This document shows positions 34,263 to 45,807 of a stretch of DNA of 50,918 bases, one piece after another (within the stretch, counting starts at the first letter, position 1; each line of letters begins with the position of its first letter). The position numbers were made by a program, and so were the translations under genes. Source of the stretch: Magnetococcales bacterium (GTDB lineage Bacteria > Pseudomonadota > Magnetococcia > Magnetococcales > UBA8363); NCBI GenBank assembly GCA_015228815.1, contig JADGCV010000031.1, positions 1 through 50,918 of the forward strand, given 5' to 3'. Under the pieces are notes generated by a model. The model did not search any database and had not been told where the DNA came from. It worked only from the letters and a program-made list of their open reading frames with translations.

Positions 34263-36079
34263 GATTCGGCGATTCCGTACTTGTCAAAAAAGAAATCGAA
34301 GATTCTCTTGGCGATGGGAGCGGCCGCGGAGGCGCCATGACCGCCATGTTCCACGACCACCGACAGGGCCAGGCGGGGGTTGTCGATCGGGGCGTAGGCG
34401 ACGAACAGGGCGTGATCCTTGAAACGGGCGTTGTCTTCCTTGATCAGTTTACCCGATTTTTCCCGTTTGTGCTTGACGACCTGGGAGGTTCCTGTTTTTC
34501 CCGCGGCCAGGATTTTTTCCGGTTTGTATTGTCGGGCGGTTCCTGATCGTCCATTCAAAACCGCGATCATTCCCTTGCGAATCAGGTCGAGGTGGGCCGG
34601 CTGAATGGTGGTGGCATGGATGGGGGTGGGTGGTTGATTTTCGGGGGAGGTGACGAAGGTGGGGCGAAAGATGCGACCACCATTGGCGATGGCCGCGACC
34701 ATGCTCGCCAGTTGCAGGGGGGTGGCGAGAACGGCCCCTTGACCAATGGCGGTGATGAGCGTTTCCCCGGGATACCAGGCGTGGCCGAAGGTGGCCTTTT
34801 TCCAGGCCCGGGAGGGCATGAGTCCCGGACGTTCCCCTTCGAGGCCGATGCCGGTGGTTTCACCCAGCCCCAGGCTTTTGGCCTGTCTGGCGATCGCATC
34901 GATGCCCAGGGACTCCGATACCTTGTAGAAGAACACGTCGCAGGATTGCTCCAGGGCGGCCACCAGGTCCAGATTGCCGTGGCCGCCGCTTTTCCAGCAG
35001 TAGAAGGTATGGTTGTCGCGGACGACGCTGCCGCTGCAATAGTGACGGGTATGGGCCGATATTTTTCCTTCGCGCAGGGCGGCCAGGGCCACGACCATCT
35101 TGAAGGTGGAACCGGGGGGATATTGCCCCTGGATCGCCTTGTTGATCAGCGGACGCTTGGGATCGGTGACCAGCTTTTTCCACTCGTCGTTGGAAAAGCC
35201 GCGGATGAACTGGTTCGGATCGTAGGAGGGCTGGCTGACCATGGCCAGGACTTCACCATTGTTGGGGTCGAGGCAGACGGTGGAACCCGACAGTCCTTGC
35301 AAGGCCCGTTCCGCCTCCGCCTGGAGTTCGACATCGATCGAAAGGCGCAGGTCGTTGCCGGGCCGGGCCGGTTGCCGTTTGAGTTCGCGGATGTGGCGTC
35401 CGACGGCGTTGACCTCCATTTCGCGGAATCCTTCCTTGCCGCGCAATTCCAACTCGAACATTCGTTCCATTCCCGTCTTGCCGACGATGTCGCCGGAACG
35501 GAAGTTGATGCCTTGAAACTGGAAAATATCCTTGTCGTTGACCTCGCCCAGGTATCCCAGCAGATGGGCGGCGGTGTCGCCATTGGGATAGCTGCGGGTG
35601 GTCTGCACCTGGATGGTGGCTCCGGGAAAGGTGTGGATGCGCGATTCGATCTGGTTGACCTGGGCCCAGGTCAGATGCGATTGCACCATCAGAGGGAGAA
35701 AACTGCGCTGCCGTTCTACCTGTCGCAAAATTTTTTCGATCTTGTCGGGGGGGAGGGCCAGGTAGGGTTGCATCCGTTTGAGAAGGGTTTTGATGTCGCC
35801 GGTCAATTCCGGGATGATGGCCAGTTGGAAATCAGGGCTGTTTTCGACGAGGATCCGTCCATGACGGTCGAGAATGCGTCCGCGAAGCGCCGGGACCGGT
35901 TGCAGACTGATCCGGTTGTCCTCGGCCAGATCGCGGTATTCGCCGCCGTTCATGACCTGAAGATGGAACAGTTGGCCACCGATGATCACCGCTCCTCCGG
36001 CGAAAAGTCCCCCCAGGAGCAGAAGACGGCGTCGGGTATCGACCTTGAAGGTTTCATGTTCGTTTTCGAGGGAATACAT
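34259..36079 (-). CDS. mrdA: Penicillin-binding protein 2 (elongation transpeptidase)
   Basis: This class B PBP crosslinks new peptidoglycan with RodA. A short cytoplasmic N-terminus precedes one membrane anchor (LLLLGGLFAGGAVIIGGQLF). A pedestal domain follows (AEDNRISLQPVPALRGRILD), then the transpeptidase with the catalytic SxxK in PPGSTFKMVVALAAL, an S-x-D triad in ALEQSCDVFFY and the KTG box in AAGKTGTSQV. I start at ATG 36079, directly after the mreD stop and with GGAGG upstream; a longer frame would run into mreD. 606 residues, about normal. A final HGGHGASAAAPIAKRIFDFF segment closes the domain. Confidence 0.95.
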   Translation of the reverse strand: MYSLENEHETFKVDTRRRLLLLGGLFAGGAVIIGGQLFHLQVMNGGEYRDLAEDNRISLQPVPALRGRILDRHGRILVENSPDFQLAIIPELTGDIKTLLKRMQPYLALPPDKIEKILRQVERQRSFLPLMVQSHLTWAQVNQIESRIHTFPGATIQVQTTRSYPNGDTAAHLLGYLGEVNDKDIFQFQGINFRSGDIVGKTGMERMFELELRGKEGFREMEVNAVGRHIRELKRQPARPGNDLRLSIDVELQAEAERALQGLSGSTVCLDPNNGEVLAMVSQPSYDPNQFIRGFSNDEWKKLVTDPKRPLINKAIQGQYPPGSTFKMVVALAALREGKISAHTRHYCSGSVVRDNHTFYCWKSGGHGNLDLVAALEQSCDVFFYKVSESLGIDAIARQAKSLGLGETTGIGLEGERPGLMPSRAWKKATFGHAWYPGETLITAIGQGAVLATPLQLASMVAAIANGGRIFRPTFVTSPENQPPTPIHATTIQPAHLDLIRKGMIAVLNGRSGTARQYKPEKILAAGKTGTSQVVKHKREKSGKLIKEDNARFKDHALFVAYAPIDNPRLALSVVVEHGGHGASAAAPIAKRIFDFFFDKYGIAES

Positions 36080-36080
36080 G

Positions 36081-36575
36081 TCATCGGGCCTCCAGCCAGG
36101 AGCGATGCAGAACAATCAGCAGCCGAACCACCAGTGGCATGACGACGATGGTCGCCAGGGGACGCCCGATGAGGATGTCAAGGCGGAAGGAAAGGCCGCT
36201 CATGATCATGATCCAGGCCAGTTGGATCGCTTCGTCGATCAGAACGAAGATGGCCATGACGGGCAGCAGCAGGATGAAGTCGAGGGCGCGAAACATTTTC
36301 GCATAGCGACCGATCAGAAGCACGAGAATGATTTTCGACAGGGCGTTGAGTCCGACGGGTGTCGTGGAAAGAATATCCAGCATCAGGCCAGTCATGAAGG
36401 CCAGAACAGGGCCGCACAGGTCGGGACGGTACATCCGCCAGTAGAAAAGGCAGATGACCACCAGGTCCGGTCGCAGGACGCTCCATGAGGCGATGGGGAT
36501 GGCGGTTTCCTGGAGGACCATGGCCATGAAAATCGAAATCCCCGGCAGCAGGGTGGTGACGAGGGAGAGGATCAC
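36081..36575 (-). CDS. mreD: Rod shape-determining protein MreD
   Basis: A 164-residue hydrophobic protein with about five to six membrane segments (PGISIFMAMVLQETAIPI, PDLVVICLFYWRMYRPDLCG, FMTGLMLDILSTTPVGLNAL, and two more). The LDIL-x-x-T-P-x-G-x-x-A signature is typical of MreD. It links MreB filaments to the elongasome together with MreC. It overlaps mreC by 4 bp and is one base from the mrdA start. Sequence conservation in this family is low, so the call leans on context. Confidence 0.92.
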   Translation of the reverse strand: MILSLVTTLLPGISIFMAMVLQETAIPIASWSVLRPDLVVICLFYWRMYRPDLCGPVLAFMTGLMLDILSTTPVGLNALSKIILVLLIGRYAKMFRALDFILLLPVMAIFVLIDEAIQLAWIMIMSGLSFRLDILIGRPLATIVVMPLVVRLLIVLHRSWLEAR

Positions 36576-37456
36576 GGCGATTTGGATGCGGCCTCGGCGG
36601 GCGCCATGGCAGGGGGAGGGGCGGGAGGCTGTTTTCCGGGAATGATGAGGCGAACCTCTTCGATGCGATCGAAATCGACGGCGGGCTGGACGAGGATTCG
36701 TTGAAACAGGCCGGTATCGCCGTCCCGGACCTCCTTGACGATGCCGACCGGCAACCCTTTGGGAAAGCTGCCGGCGATTCCCGAGGTGAGAATCTGGTCA
36801 CCCGGACGGATGTCGGCATCCTTGGAAATGTATTCCAGTCTGAGATTTTGTCCATTGAAACCGGCGACGATTCCATTGGTTCGGGTGCGCTGGACAAGGA
36901 CAGGGACGCGAGAGTTGAGATCGAGCAGGGTGAGGACGAGTGATGTGCGCGAGCTGGTTTGGACGATACGGCCCACGACCCCCTCGGGAACGAGAACGGA
37001 GGCGTTGACCCGGGCCCCGTGAAGTCGTCCGGTGTCGAGCAGAAGGGCGTTGGCGAAGGCAGTCGAGGTGTCACCGACCACTCTGGCGGCAATGCTGTGG
37101 AATACCGGATCCAGGGGCATGGACAGGAGTTGGCGCAGACGCTGGTTTTCCATTTCCAGTTCCATCACCCGGGTATCCAGAGGACGCAGCAGTTTGAGTT
37201 CCTGGCGGAAGCGGTGGTTTTCCTCTTCCAGCATGTGCCATTGGGCCATGCGGAAGGTGAGGGACTGCATGGCATCGACCGGGAGCTGGATCAGTCCCTG
37301 GAGGTTGCCGACCGCGTTGAGGGCGGCATCTTCGACCATGCCGGGGCCGCGGTTGCCCGGGCGCACCGCCAGAAGGAGGAGCAGGGAGACGACGAGGGTC
37401 GCCACGGCGACGATGGCGTGGCGGTGTTCCTTGAGCAGGACCAGAAGATAGTCCAA
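36572..37456 (-). CDS. mreC: Rod shape-determining protein MreC
   Basis: It has a single N-terminal membrane anchor (HAIVAVATLVVSLLLLLAVR), a coiled-coil (MLEEENHRFRQELKLLRPLD then MELEMENQRLRQLL) and the periplasmic beta domain. The latter shows VVGDTSTAFANALLLDTGRL, VPEGVVGRIVQTSSRTSLVL and ILTSGIAGSFPKGLPVGIVK. MreC is the periplasmic scaffold that activates PBP2-RodA. The C-terminal ~20 residues are Pro/Ala-rich. It lies 18 bp after mreB and overlaps mreD by ATGA. 294 residues. Confidence 0.95.
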   Translation of the reverse strand: MDYLLVLLKEHRHAIVAVATLVVSLLLLLAVRPGNRGPGMVEDAALNAVGNLQGLIQLPVDAMQSLTFRMAQWHMLEEENHRFRQELKLLRPLDTRVMELEMENQRLRQLLSMPLDPVFHSIAARVVGDTSTAFANALLLDTGRLHGARVNASVLVPEGVVGRIVQTSSRTSLVLTLLDLNSRVPVLVQRTRTNGIVAGFNGQNLRLEYISKDADIRPGDQILTSGIAGSFPKGLPVGIVKEVRDGDTGLFQRILVQPAVDFDRIEEVRLIIPGKQPPAPPPAMAPAEAASKSP

Positions 37457-37474
37457 CGGGCGACCTCCCAGGAG

Positions 37475-38569
<1,095 letters not shown>

Positions 38570-38652
38570 TCAACCGGTCATGCACCAGGGGAGGCTTTCA
38601 CCAAGGTGAGACTAACATTCCCCGCAAACCCCATCAAGGTCGAGAACAGGAC

Positions 38653-41463
38653 TTGAACAACCACCCTTCCACCACGAAAAAGCGCCCGATCCTCCCGAAG
38701 GAGTTTCCCGTTGAAGACTTTCTGGAGTCCATCGGCTTCGACGCGAAGCTGGGGGCCTTGCTGCCCTCGATACCCGCGACCGCCATTTCCGAAGACCTCC
38801 GCCGTCAAGTCATTGACATGTTGCGCACCACTCTGCGCCAGGGCCGGGAACATCTGCACACCATCCATCTCGGGGGCGCCTCCGGGGAATTCATCGTCAA
38901 GGGACACGCCGCCCTCACCGATGTGGTGCTCAAACGCATCTTCCGCATCATTCACACCCATCCCGCCGTGGAGGAGGAGTCTCTGGCCCTGGTCGCCACG
39001 GGCGGCTATGGCCGTGGTGAACTTTCTCCCTATTCCGACGTCGATCTGTTGTTCATCCTCCCCAACGACAACCGTTCCAGGAATGAACAACTGGTGGAAC
39101 GGATGCTGTACTGCCTTTGGGACCTGGGCATGGATGTCGGCCATGCGGTGCGGCAGTTGGAAGATTGTGTGCAACAGGCACGCCAAGATCTTGAGGTTCG
39201 GACCTCAATGTTGGAATCGCGCTATCTGGCGGGGAACAGGGAGCTGTTCGACGCCTATAAACGCAGGCTCTTCAAGAAGGTGTTGGACAAGGATCCCGAC
39301 AGTTTTCTGCGGGCCAAGCTGTTGGAGCAGAACAAGAGGCATGAAAAATTTGGCAACTCTTTCTATTACCTTGAGCCCAACATCAAGGAAAATCCGGGGG
39401 GATTGCGCGACATCCAGACGTTTGCCTGGATTTCCAAGTACCGTTACAAGGTCGATCGGGTGCGGGATCTGGTGGAAAAGGAGGTGATCACGGCCAAGGA
39501 ATACCGGGTATTCACCCGGAGCCTTTCTTTTTTGCGTCGCGTGCGCAACGCTTTGCACTATCGTGCCGGGCGACGCGAGGATCGACTGACCTTCCAGCAT
39601 CAGATCGAGATCGCCCGGGAATTTGGTTATCGCGATCGCCCCGGGCGTCAGGGGGTGGAGCAGTTCATGCGCCGTTATTATCAGGTGGCGGGGCAGGTGG
39701 GCGATCTGTCGCGTATTTTTCTGCGTAAATATCAGGAGGAGCATTTAAAGATTCGTTGGTGGAACAAGCGGCGTCTGGAGGAGAATTTTCAGTTGGTGGG
39801 GGACAAGGTGGCTCTGCGCGCCCCCGAGTTGCTGGATGCCCATCCCATTTTGATGTTGAAAATATTCGATGTTGCACAAAGGCACCTGAAGTCGATTCAT
39901 CCCGAAACCGAGCGTCTGTTGCGGCGGCGTCTGGGGTTGATCGATCGTGATTTCCAACGCAATCCCGAGGCCGCGGCCTTGTTTTTGCGGATGCTCGATG
40001 GCCGCCAGGCAGTGGCCTGGACCTTGAGACGGATGAATCAGATCGGCATCCTGGGGCGGTATATTCCCGAATTCGGACGGATCATGTGGCAGTCGCAGCA
40101 TGACATGTTTCATGTGTTCACGGTCGATGAGCACACCTTGCTGGCGGTGGCGGCGGTGCGGCGGATCCAGGAGGGGAAACTGCGTGATTCGCTGCCCTGG
40201 GCGACCATGGTCCATGCGGAGTTGGAGAACCAAGTCATTCTTATTCTCGCGGTATTGTTTCATGACATTGCCAAGGGGCGTGGTGGGGACCATACGCGGG
40301 ATGGAGCGGTCATTGCACGGGAGGTTTGCCAAAGGTTTGGATTGGCCGCGGCGGACGTGGACCTGGTGGCATGGCTGGTGGAGAATCATCTGGTTTTTTC
40401 CCGCACTGCCTTTCGCCGTGACCTGGGCGATCCGGCGACGGTGACCGCCTTTGCCGAACAGATGGGGCAGCCGCAACGGTTGAAACTGTTGTTGCTCCTG
40501 ACGATCGCCGATATTTGCGCCGTCGGTCCCGGGGTATGGACGCCGTGGAAGGGGACTTTGCTCAATCAACTGTACAATTTTACCTTGGAGACCCTGGAAA
40601 AGGGGGTCTTCAAGACCAGCGACATCGTGCGTCATGCCGAGAACCGCCGGCTCGAAGCGCGGCGGTTGCTGGTTCCCGAAAACGACGAAGCGACGGTGGA
40701 TCGTCATTTCGAGCGTTTTTATCCCGATTATTTCATCCAGTACGATGCCCGAACCCTGGTGGATCATTTCCGGGCGATGACACCGCTGTTGGAGGAGCCT
40801 ATCGGGGTGGTATTCTGGACCAATCCTGCCAGCAACACGACCGAATTGTTGTTGCACACCCCCGATCATCCGGGGTTGATGGCGCGGATTTCCGGGGCGT
40901 TGACCGCCGAAGGGATCAATATTCTTTCGGCCAGCATCACCACCACCAAGGATGGCATGGCCTTCGACACCTTCATTCTGCAAAACAATCAGGGCAAGGC
41001 GATCGAAAGCCGGCATCGGCTGGACCGGATCGAGCAGACATTGATTTCGGTGCTCAAGGGCAAGACCTGGCCCGAGGCGCTGCTTTCCAATACCGTTCCG
41101 GCGTTCGTTTCACCCAGTCCGTTCCGGGTTCCGGTTTCCATCGAGGTGGACAACAGTCTTGATGGGTTTACCATTCTGGAAATCACCTCCCTGGATCGGG
41201 TCGGGTTGTTGTTCACCATCACCCGCGAGGTCGAGCGTCAGGGGTTGCAGATCCGGACCGCCAAGATTTCCACTTATGGCGAACGGGCGGTGGACGTGTT
41301 CTACCTGAGGGATATTTTTGGTTTGAAGTTGAATGATCGCAAGATTGAATCCTTGAAGACCCACCTGTCCAAGGCCCTGGAGAACATCGACGCGCGCAGT
41401 CTTTCGACCCCGCCGACGTCGTTTCTGGCCGGCGGATGGGGGGCGGAAGACGGTCAAGGTTGA
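38653..41463 (+). CDS. glnD: Bifunctional [protein-PII] uridylyltransferase/uridylyl-removing enzyme
   Basis: It senses glutamine and modifies PII signal proteins. In order: a nucleotidyltransferase domain with GGYGRGELSPYSDVDLLF (GxG...DxD), a PII-uridylyltransferase helical domain, an HD hydrolase domain with ILAVLFHDIAKGRGGDHT (HD pair), and two C-terminal ACT domains (HTPDHPGLMARISGALTAEG; ITSLDRVGLLFTITREVERQ). At 936 residues it is slightly longer than E. coli GlnD. No ATG lies near the conserved start, so TTG 38653 is the best initiation point; the ribosome binding site is modest (CAGGA). It is divergent from mreB. Confidence 0.95.
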   Translation: MNNHPSTTKKRPILPKEFPVEDFLESIGFDAKLGALLPSIPATAISEDLRRQVIDMLRTTLRQGREHLHTIHLGGASGEFIVKGHAALTDVVLKRIFRIIHTHPAVEEESLALVATGGYGRGELSPYSDVDLLFILPNDNRSRNEQLVERMLYCLWDLGMDVGHAVRQLEDCVQQARQDLEVRTSMLESRYLAGNRELFDAYKRRLFKKVLDKDPDSFLRAKLLEQNKRHEKFGNSFYYLEPNIKENPGGLRDIQTFAWISKYRYKVDRVRDLVEKEVITAKEYRVFTRSLSFLRRVRNALHYRAGRREDRLTFQHQIEIAREFGYRDRPGRQGVEQFMRRYYQVAGQVGDLSRIFLRKYQEEHLKIRWWNKRRLEENFQLVGDKVALRAPELLDAHPILMLKIFDVAQRHLKSIHPETERLLRRRLGLIDRDFQRNPEAAALFLRMLDGRQAVAWTLRRMNQIGILGRYIPEFGRIMWQSQHDMFHVFTVDEHTLLAVAAVRRIQEGKLRDSLPWATMVHAELENQVILILAVLFHDIAKGRGGDHTRDGAVIAREVCQRFGLAAADVDLVAWLVENHLVFSRTAFRRDLGDPATVTAFAEQMGQPQRLKLLLLLTIADICAVGPGVWTPWKGTLLNQLYNFTLETLEKGVFKTSDIVRHAENRRLEARRLLVPENDEATVDRHFERFYPDYFIQYDARTLVDHFRAMTPLLEEPIGVVFWTNPASNTTELLLHTPDHPGLMARISGALTAEGINILSASITTTKDGMAFDTFILQNNQGKAIESRHRLDRIEQTLISVLKGKTWPEALLSNTVPAFVSPSPFRVPVSIEVDNSLDGFTILEITSLDRVGLLFTITREVERQGLQIRTAKISTYGERAVDVFYLRDIFGLKLNDRKIESLKTHLSKALENIDARSLSTPPTSFLAGGWGAEDGQG

Positions 41464-41577
41464 CATTGATCGTGGAAAGTGACAAATCAATGGAGGCGTG
41501 GATCGGACGAAGCGGAGGCGAATCGGATCGATCCACGCACGACCTTCAACTTATTTTTTTGCAAGGAAACTGAAATC

Positions 41578-42927
41578 GTGGCCCAACCCTGGACGAAAGA
41601 ATCCTGGAGGAATCATCCGGCCAAACAACAACCCGATTGGCCCGATCCTCGGGCTCTGGCTGCCGCATGCGAACGTCTTTCCTCTTATCCGCCCCTGGTG
41701 TTTGCCGGCGAGGCGCGTTCGCTGGAAGCACGGCTTGCCGAGGTCGCACAAGGGCGAGCCTTTTTGCTCCAGGGGGGTGATTGTGCCGAATCCTTCAATG
41801 AATTCAATGCCAACACCATTCGGGACAAACTCAAGGTATTGTTGCAGATGGCGGTCATCCTGACCCATGGTCTGGGCAAGCCGATCGTCAAGGTCGGACG
41901 GATCGCCGGACAGTTCGCCAAACCGCGCTCCAGCCCCACCGAAACCAAGGATGGGGTTTCCCTTCCCAGTTTCCGGGGGGAGTCGGTCAATTCCGCCGAT
42001 TTTTCCGAGGATGCGCGCCAACCCGATCCGATGCGTCTGGAACGGGCCTATTTCCAGTCGGCAAGCACCCTCAATCTGCTGCGGGCCTTCACCGGTGGCG
42101 GATTTGCCGACTTGAAAAAGGTTCATACCTGGAATCAGGATTTCGTGGCCGCTTCCCCTCAGGGGCAACGGTATGCCAAACTTGCCGATCAATTGAGCGA
42201 AAATCTCCGTTTCATGGAAGTCCTGGGCATCAATTCCGGCAACACCCCCATCCTGCGCGAGATCGAATACTATACCAGCCATGAGGCGTTGATTCTCGAA
42301 TACGAAAGCGCCCTGACCCGGATCGATTCCCTGACGGGGCACCATTATGACTGTTCGGCCCACATGTTGTGGATCGGAGAACGGACCCGTCAACCCGACG
42401 GCGCCCATGTTGAATTTTTGCGCGGGGTCCACAATCCCGTCGGGGTCAAGATTGGCCCCGACATCGGTGTTGACGATCTGAAAACATTGTGTGCCCGCCT
42501 CAATCCCGACAACATTCCCGGTCGTCTGACCCTGATCGGTCGTTTCGGACATGCAAAAATCGCCGGATGCCTCCCCCGGATCATTCGCGCCGTCCAGTCG
42601 GAAGGATTGTCGGTCGTCTGGTGCTGCGACCCGATGCATGGCAACACCTATGGGACTCCCAGTGGCTACAAGACCCGTTCCATCGACCATATCATGTCGG
42701 AACTGGAACAGTTCTTTGCCATCCACAAGGCGGAGGGGACATGGCCCGGCGGGGTTCATTTTGAACTGACCGGCGGCAATGTGACCGAATGTGTCGGTGG
42801 TTCCACGACCGTCCTCGAAGAGCACCTTCAACAATGCTACGAGACTACCTGCGACCCCCGACTCAACGCCGCTCAGAGCCTTGACGTCGCTTTCCTGGTT
42901 GCGGAGACGCTACGCCAATTGGCATGA
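41578..42927 (+). CDS. Class II 3-deoxy-7-phosphoheptulonate (DAHP) synthase
   Basis: First enzyme of the shikimate pathway, condensing PEP and erythrose-4-phosphate. Class II (plant/mycobacterial-like) signatures are clear: [20 protein letters not shown], the metal Cys and PEP-site residues in that block, [38 protein letters not shown] and the GxKxGP stretch. [11 protein letters not shown] and [14 protein letters not shown] complete the metal site. GTG 41578, with AAGGAAA nine bases upstream, gives 449 residues, the usual length; the frame extends to 41479 but the extra residues are not conserved. It follows glnD by 114 bp. Confidence 0.94.
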   Translation: MAQPWTKESWRNHPAKQQPDWPDPRALAAACERLSSYPPLVFAGEARSLEARLAEVAQGRAFLLQGGDCAESFNEFNANTIRDKLKVLLQMAVILTHGLGKPIVKVGRIAGQFAKPRSSPTETKDGVSLPSFRGESVNSADFSEDARQPDPMRLERAYFQSASTLNLLRAFTGGGFADLKKVHTWNQDFVAASPQGQRYAKLADQLSENLRFMEVLGINSGNTPILREIEYYTSHEALILEYESALTRIDSLTGHHYDCSAHMLWIGERTRQPDGAHVEFLRGVHNPVGVKIGPDIGVDDLKTLCARLNPDNIPGRLTLIGRFGHAKIAGCLPRIIRAVQSEGLSVVWCCDPMHGNTYGTPSGYKTRSIDHIMSELEQFFAIHKAEGTWPGGVHFELTGGNVTECVGGSTTVLEEHLQQCYETTCDPRLNAAQSLDVAFLVAETLRQLA

Positions 42928-43071
42928 TTCCCGCCTTGACCAGACGGTTGGCCAACACGCCAGGGGGGGGAAGGCGTTTTCCCCCCTTGGGAAACATGAT
43001 TTCAGAGTTGATCAGACGCATGATGTCTTCCTTGGCAAGGGTGACGGTTGCGGGTCGGATTGCGGGGATGT

Positions 43072-43281
43072 TCAGATTCCCGCATTCAGGTCCAGAAACA
43101 GCATGAAGGCCAGTGTCAGGCTGATGACGGCCAATGTCAGAAAGATCCTCAATTCGGAGGGTTTTTCGTTTCCGGGGACTCGGGACTTTCGTTGCCGGTC
43201 GAAGGAGTCGGGGACCAGCGAATCATGGCTTTGTACGATGATGGTTTTTTCCATGATGACGCGAACCATTCTTTCGGTCAT
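43072..43281 (-). CDS. Possible small single-pass membrane protein
   Basis: A 69-residue frame with GC-ending codons. It has a polar N-terminus (EKTIIVQSHDSLVPDSFDRQ) and one C-terminal hydrophobic helix (IFLTLAVISLTLAFMLFLDL). No family is recognised. Three Met codons in the first ten leave the start uncertain, and the ribosome binding site is weak. A plus-strand frame overlaps at 42924-43106 but looks less protein-like. Confidence 0.4.
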   Translation of the reverse strand: MTERMVRVIMEKTIIVQSHDSLVPDSFDRQRKSRVPGNEKPSELRIFLTLAVISLTLAFMLFLDLNAGI

Positions 43282-43623
43282 TGCAGCACCACGTTTTCTG
43301 TGTTGAAGGGTTCTCTCCTTGCAGCAGTAGTTGGCGGGATTAATGCAAGCAACCTGCCAATATTGAAAGAAAGAAAAATAAGTCTTATATCAATGGGATG
43401 ACACAATCCAACAGGGCGCACTGGTAGTCAGGAATCCGTCAGGGGCCGGAGTGGGTGTCAACGAAATCATGAAGTGATCGAGGGGAGGGCGAGGGAAGCG
43501 AATGGAAACCGTCATCCGGTTTTCGGAGTGGGTCGTATTCCTGTCGGTCCTTGATTTTCTATCTCCTGTCGGCATCATGTCGCTCGGGTGTCGAATGTCG
43601 ATCGGGGCAGAGCAGGGGGATCC
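43282..43623. other. Intergenic region before the glycan cluster
   Basis: It probably holds the promoter of the polysaccharide gene cluster. Weak open frames on both strands lack domains and ribosome binding sites. A purine-rich GAGGGGAGGGCGAGGGAAGCG stretch near 43480 is notable, but I assign it no role. Confidence 0.4.
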
Positions 43624-45807
43624 ATGAAGCAGATCATGCAGAATTACAAGACCGGGGACCTGGAGATCAAAGAGGTGCCGGTCCCTTTGGTGACCGGTCA
43701 TACCGTTCTGGTGCGGACCATGGCCTCGTTAATCAGTGCCGGGACCGAAAAGATCAAAGTCGATACGGCGCGGATGAATTTGCTCGGCAAGGCGCGTCAT
43801 CGGCCCGACCTGGTGCGCCAGGTGATGACCAATGTCGCTCAGGAAGGGTTGTTGCCGACGGTCAAGAAGGTGCTCAACAAACTCGACACCCCGGTGTCGC
43901 TTGGGTATTCCTCCGCGGGCGAGGTGGTGGCGGTTGGACCGCAAGTCCGTTGTCTCAGGGTTGGTGATCGGGTCGCCTGTGCCGGGGAAATTCATGCGGC
44001 CCATGCCGAACTGGTGACAACGCCACAAAACCTGTGTACCGTGGTCCCTGCCGGGGTCGATCCAAGGGATGCCGCCTATGCCCCGGTGGGGGCGATCGGT
44101 TTGCAGGCGGTTCGTCTGGCGGGGGTGGAACTGGGACAGAAGATCGGGGTCATTGGTCTGGGCTTGATCGGGCAATTGATTGTCCAACTGGCGCGCAACG
44201 CCGGGGCGGATGTCCTTGGCCTTGAAATCGATCCGGTCAAATTGCAGTTGGCCCGCTCCAAGGGGATGCTGGCCGGGGGCAATCCTCTGACCGATGCGGT
44301 GGAGGCGATGGCCGCCGATTTCACTGACGGCATGGGACTGGATGCGGTCATCGTCGCCGCCGCCGCCGACCAGGAAAAGACCCTGGACCTGGCCGGGGCG
44401 ATCTGTCGGGAAAAAGGGCGCGTCATACTCCTGGGGGCGGGCGACATTCACGCACCAAGGTTGCATTATTACCACAAGGAACTTCATCTGGCGGTGTCCC
44501 GGGCCTTTGGTCCTGGTTCCTATGATCCGGATTACCTGTATGGTTCCCAGGATTATCCTCCGGGGTATGTCCGCTGGACGGCGCAACGCAACATGGAAGC
44601 CTTCCTGAATCTTTTGGGGCAGGGCAGGATCGATCTGGAAGGGATCACGACCCATGTGTTCCCGTTTGAACGGGCGGGGGAAGCCTATGACCTGATCAAC
44701 GCCGGCAATGCTTCCTATATCGGCATCGTTTTAACCTATGGGGAGACCCCTTCCGCGGGGCACAAGGTGGTCCGGTCGGAGGGGATTCGTCCTTCTCTGG
44801 CCCAGGTGCGGGTTGGTTTTGTGGGCGCGGGAAGTTTTGCCCAGAACTATCTGATCCCGCCGTTGCGCAAACATGCCCAGGTGCATCTGGCGGGGGTGGC
44901 CACCTCCAGGGGATTGACGGCGCGCAACACCGCCGACAAGTTTTCCTTCGATTTCAGTTCCACCGATGCCCTGGAACTGATTCAGGATGAGCGGATCAAT
45001 ACCGTTTTCATCGCCACGCGCCACAATCTTCATGCCCGTTTTCTCATTGCCGCCCTCAGGGCGGGAAAGCATGTATTCGTCGAAAAGCCATTGGCGACCC
45101 ATCCGGGAGAGTTGCAGGAGGTGGCCGATGTCGTGGCCGGGTCTCCCGGGATTCTCATGGTCGGGTTCAACCGCCGTTTTGCCCCCTTCGTCGAAAAGAT
45201 CGCCGCCTTCTTCGCCAACCGCTCCGGTCCCATGGTCATCGATTACCGCGTCAATGCCGGCCCCCTGCCGCTGGAACACTGGGTCAATACCGAGGAGGGC
45301 GGGGGACGGATCGTCGGCGAGATCTGCCATTTCATCGATCTTTTCCAGTTCCTGACGCGCTCGCCTCCGGTTCGGGTGTACGCCGAGGTTGCCAAAAATA
45401 TTGGTTCCACCCGTTCGTTGGAACTGTCGGACAATGTGACGGTGGTGCTGACCTTCCAGGACGGTTCCATGGCCAATCTGGTCTATACCGCCCTCGGGGA
45501 CCTTTCATTTTCCAGAGAGCGAATGGAGGTCTATTGCGGACATTCCATCGCTATTCTCGATAATTACAAAAAACTCAATCTGGTTCGCAAGGGCAACCGG
45601 GAGGATTTCTCCCTCCTGTCGCGGGATATGGGAATCAACAAGGAAATGGCTCTGTTCATCGATGCCCTGCGTTCCGACAACCCGAAATCGCCGATTTCTC
45701 CCATGGAGCTTTTTCTTACCACCCAGTGTACCTTCGAGATTCTCGAAGCATTACGAACGGGGCAATCTCGGGAAATTTCCTGGAAATCTTCCGGGGATCC
45801 TGCATGA
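43624..45807 (+). CDS. Two-domain dehydrogenase (zinc-type alcohol dehydrogenase fused to Gfo/Idh/MocA oxidoreductase)
   Basis: The product fuses two NAD(P)-binding enzymes. Residues ~1-370 are a medium-chain dehydrogenase (GYSSAGEVVAVG, GDRVACAG, GLGLIGQLIVQLARNAGADV). Residues ~395-727 are a Gfo/Idh/MocA oxidoreductase (VGFVGAGSFAQNYLIPPL, HVFVEKPLATHPGEL with the catalytic EKP, MVGFNRRFAPFV). Such fusions occur in exopolysaccharide and LPS clusters, and presumably make or modify a sugar or amino-sugar precursor; the exact substrate is unknown. AGGGGGATCC precedes ATG 43624. Its stop overlaps the glycosyltransferase start by 4 bp. Confidence 0.9.
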   Translation: MKQIMQNYKTGDLEIKEVPVPLVTGHTVLVRTMASLISAGTEKIKVDTARMNLLGKARHRPDLVRQVMTNVAQEGLLPTVKKVLNKLDTPVSLGYSSAGEVVAVGPQVRCLRVGDRVACAGEIHAAHAELVTTPQNLCTVVPAGVDPRDAAYAPVGAIGLQAVRLAGVELGQKIGVIGLGLIGQLIVQLARNAGADVLGLEIDPVKLQLARSKGMLAGGNPLTDAVEAMAADFTDGMGLDAVIVAAAADQEKTLDLAGAICREKGRVILLGAGDIHAPRLHYYHKELHLAVSRAFGPGSYDPDYLYGSQDYPPGYVRWTAQRNMEAFLNLLGQGRIDLEGITTHVFPFERAGEAYDLINAGNASYIGIVLTYGETPSAGHKVVRSEGIRPSLAQVRVGFVGAGSFAQNYLIPPLRKHAQVHLAGVATSRGLTARNTADKFSFDFSSTDALELIQDERINTVFIATRHNLHARFLIAALRAGKHVFVEKPLATHPGELQEVADVVAGSPGILMVGFNRRFAPFVEKIAAFFANRSGPMVIDYRVNAGPLPLEHWVNTEEGGGRIVGEICHFIDLFQFLTRSPPVRVYAEVAKNIGSTRSLELSDNVTVVLTFQDGSMANLVYTALGDLSFSRERMEVYCGHSIAILDNYKKLNLVRKGNREDFSLLSRDMGINKEMALFIDALRSDNPKSPISPMELFLTTQCTFEILEALRTGQSREISWKSSGDPA

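Noticed and set aside
32094-34340. 748-codon plus-strand frame across lpxD and rodA
   Set aside because: Asp/Gly-rich low-information sequence antisense to two clear genes; a codon-bias shadow.
34592-36142. 516-codon plus-strand frame across mrdA
   Set aside because: Antisense to PBP2, no domain, no ribosome binding site.
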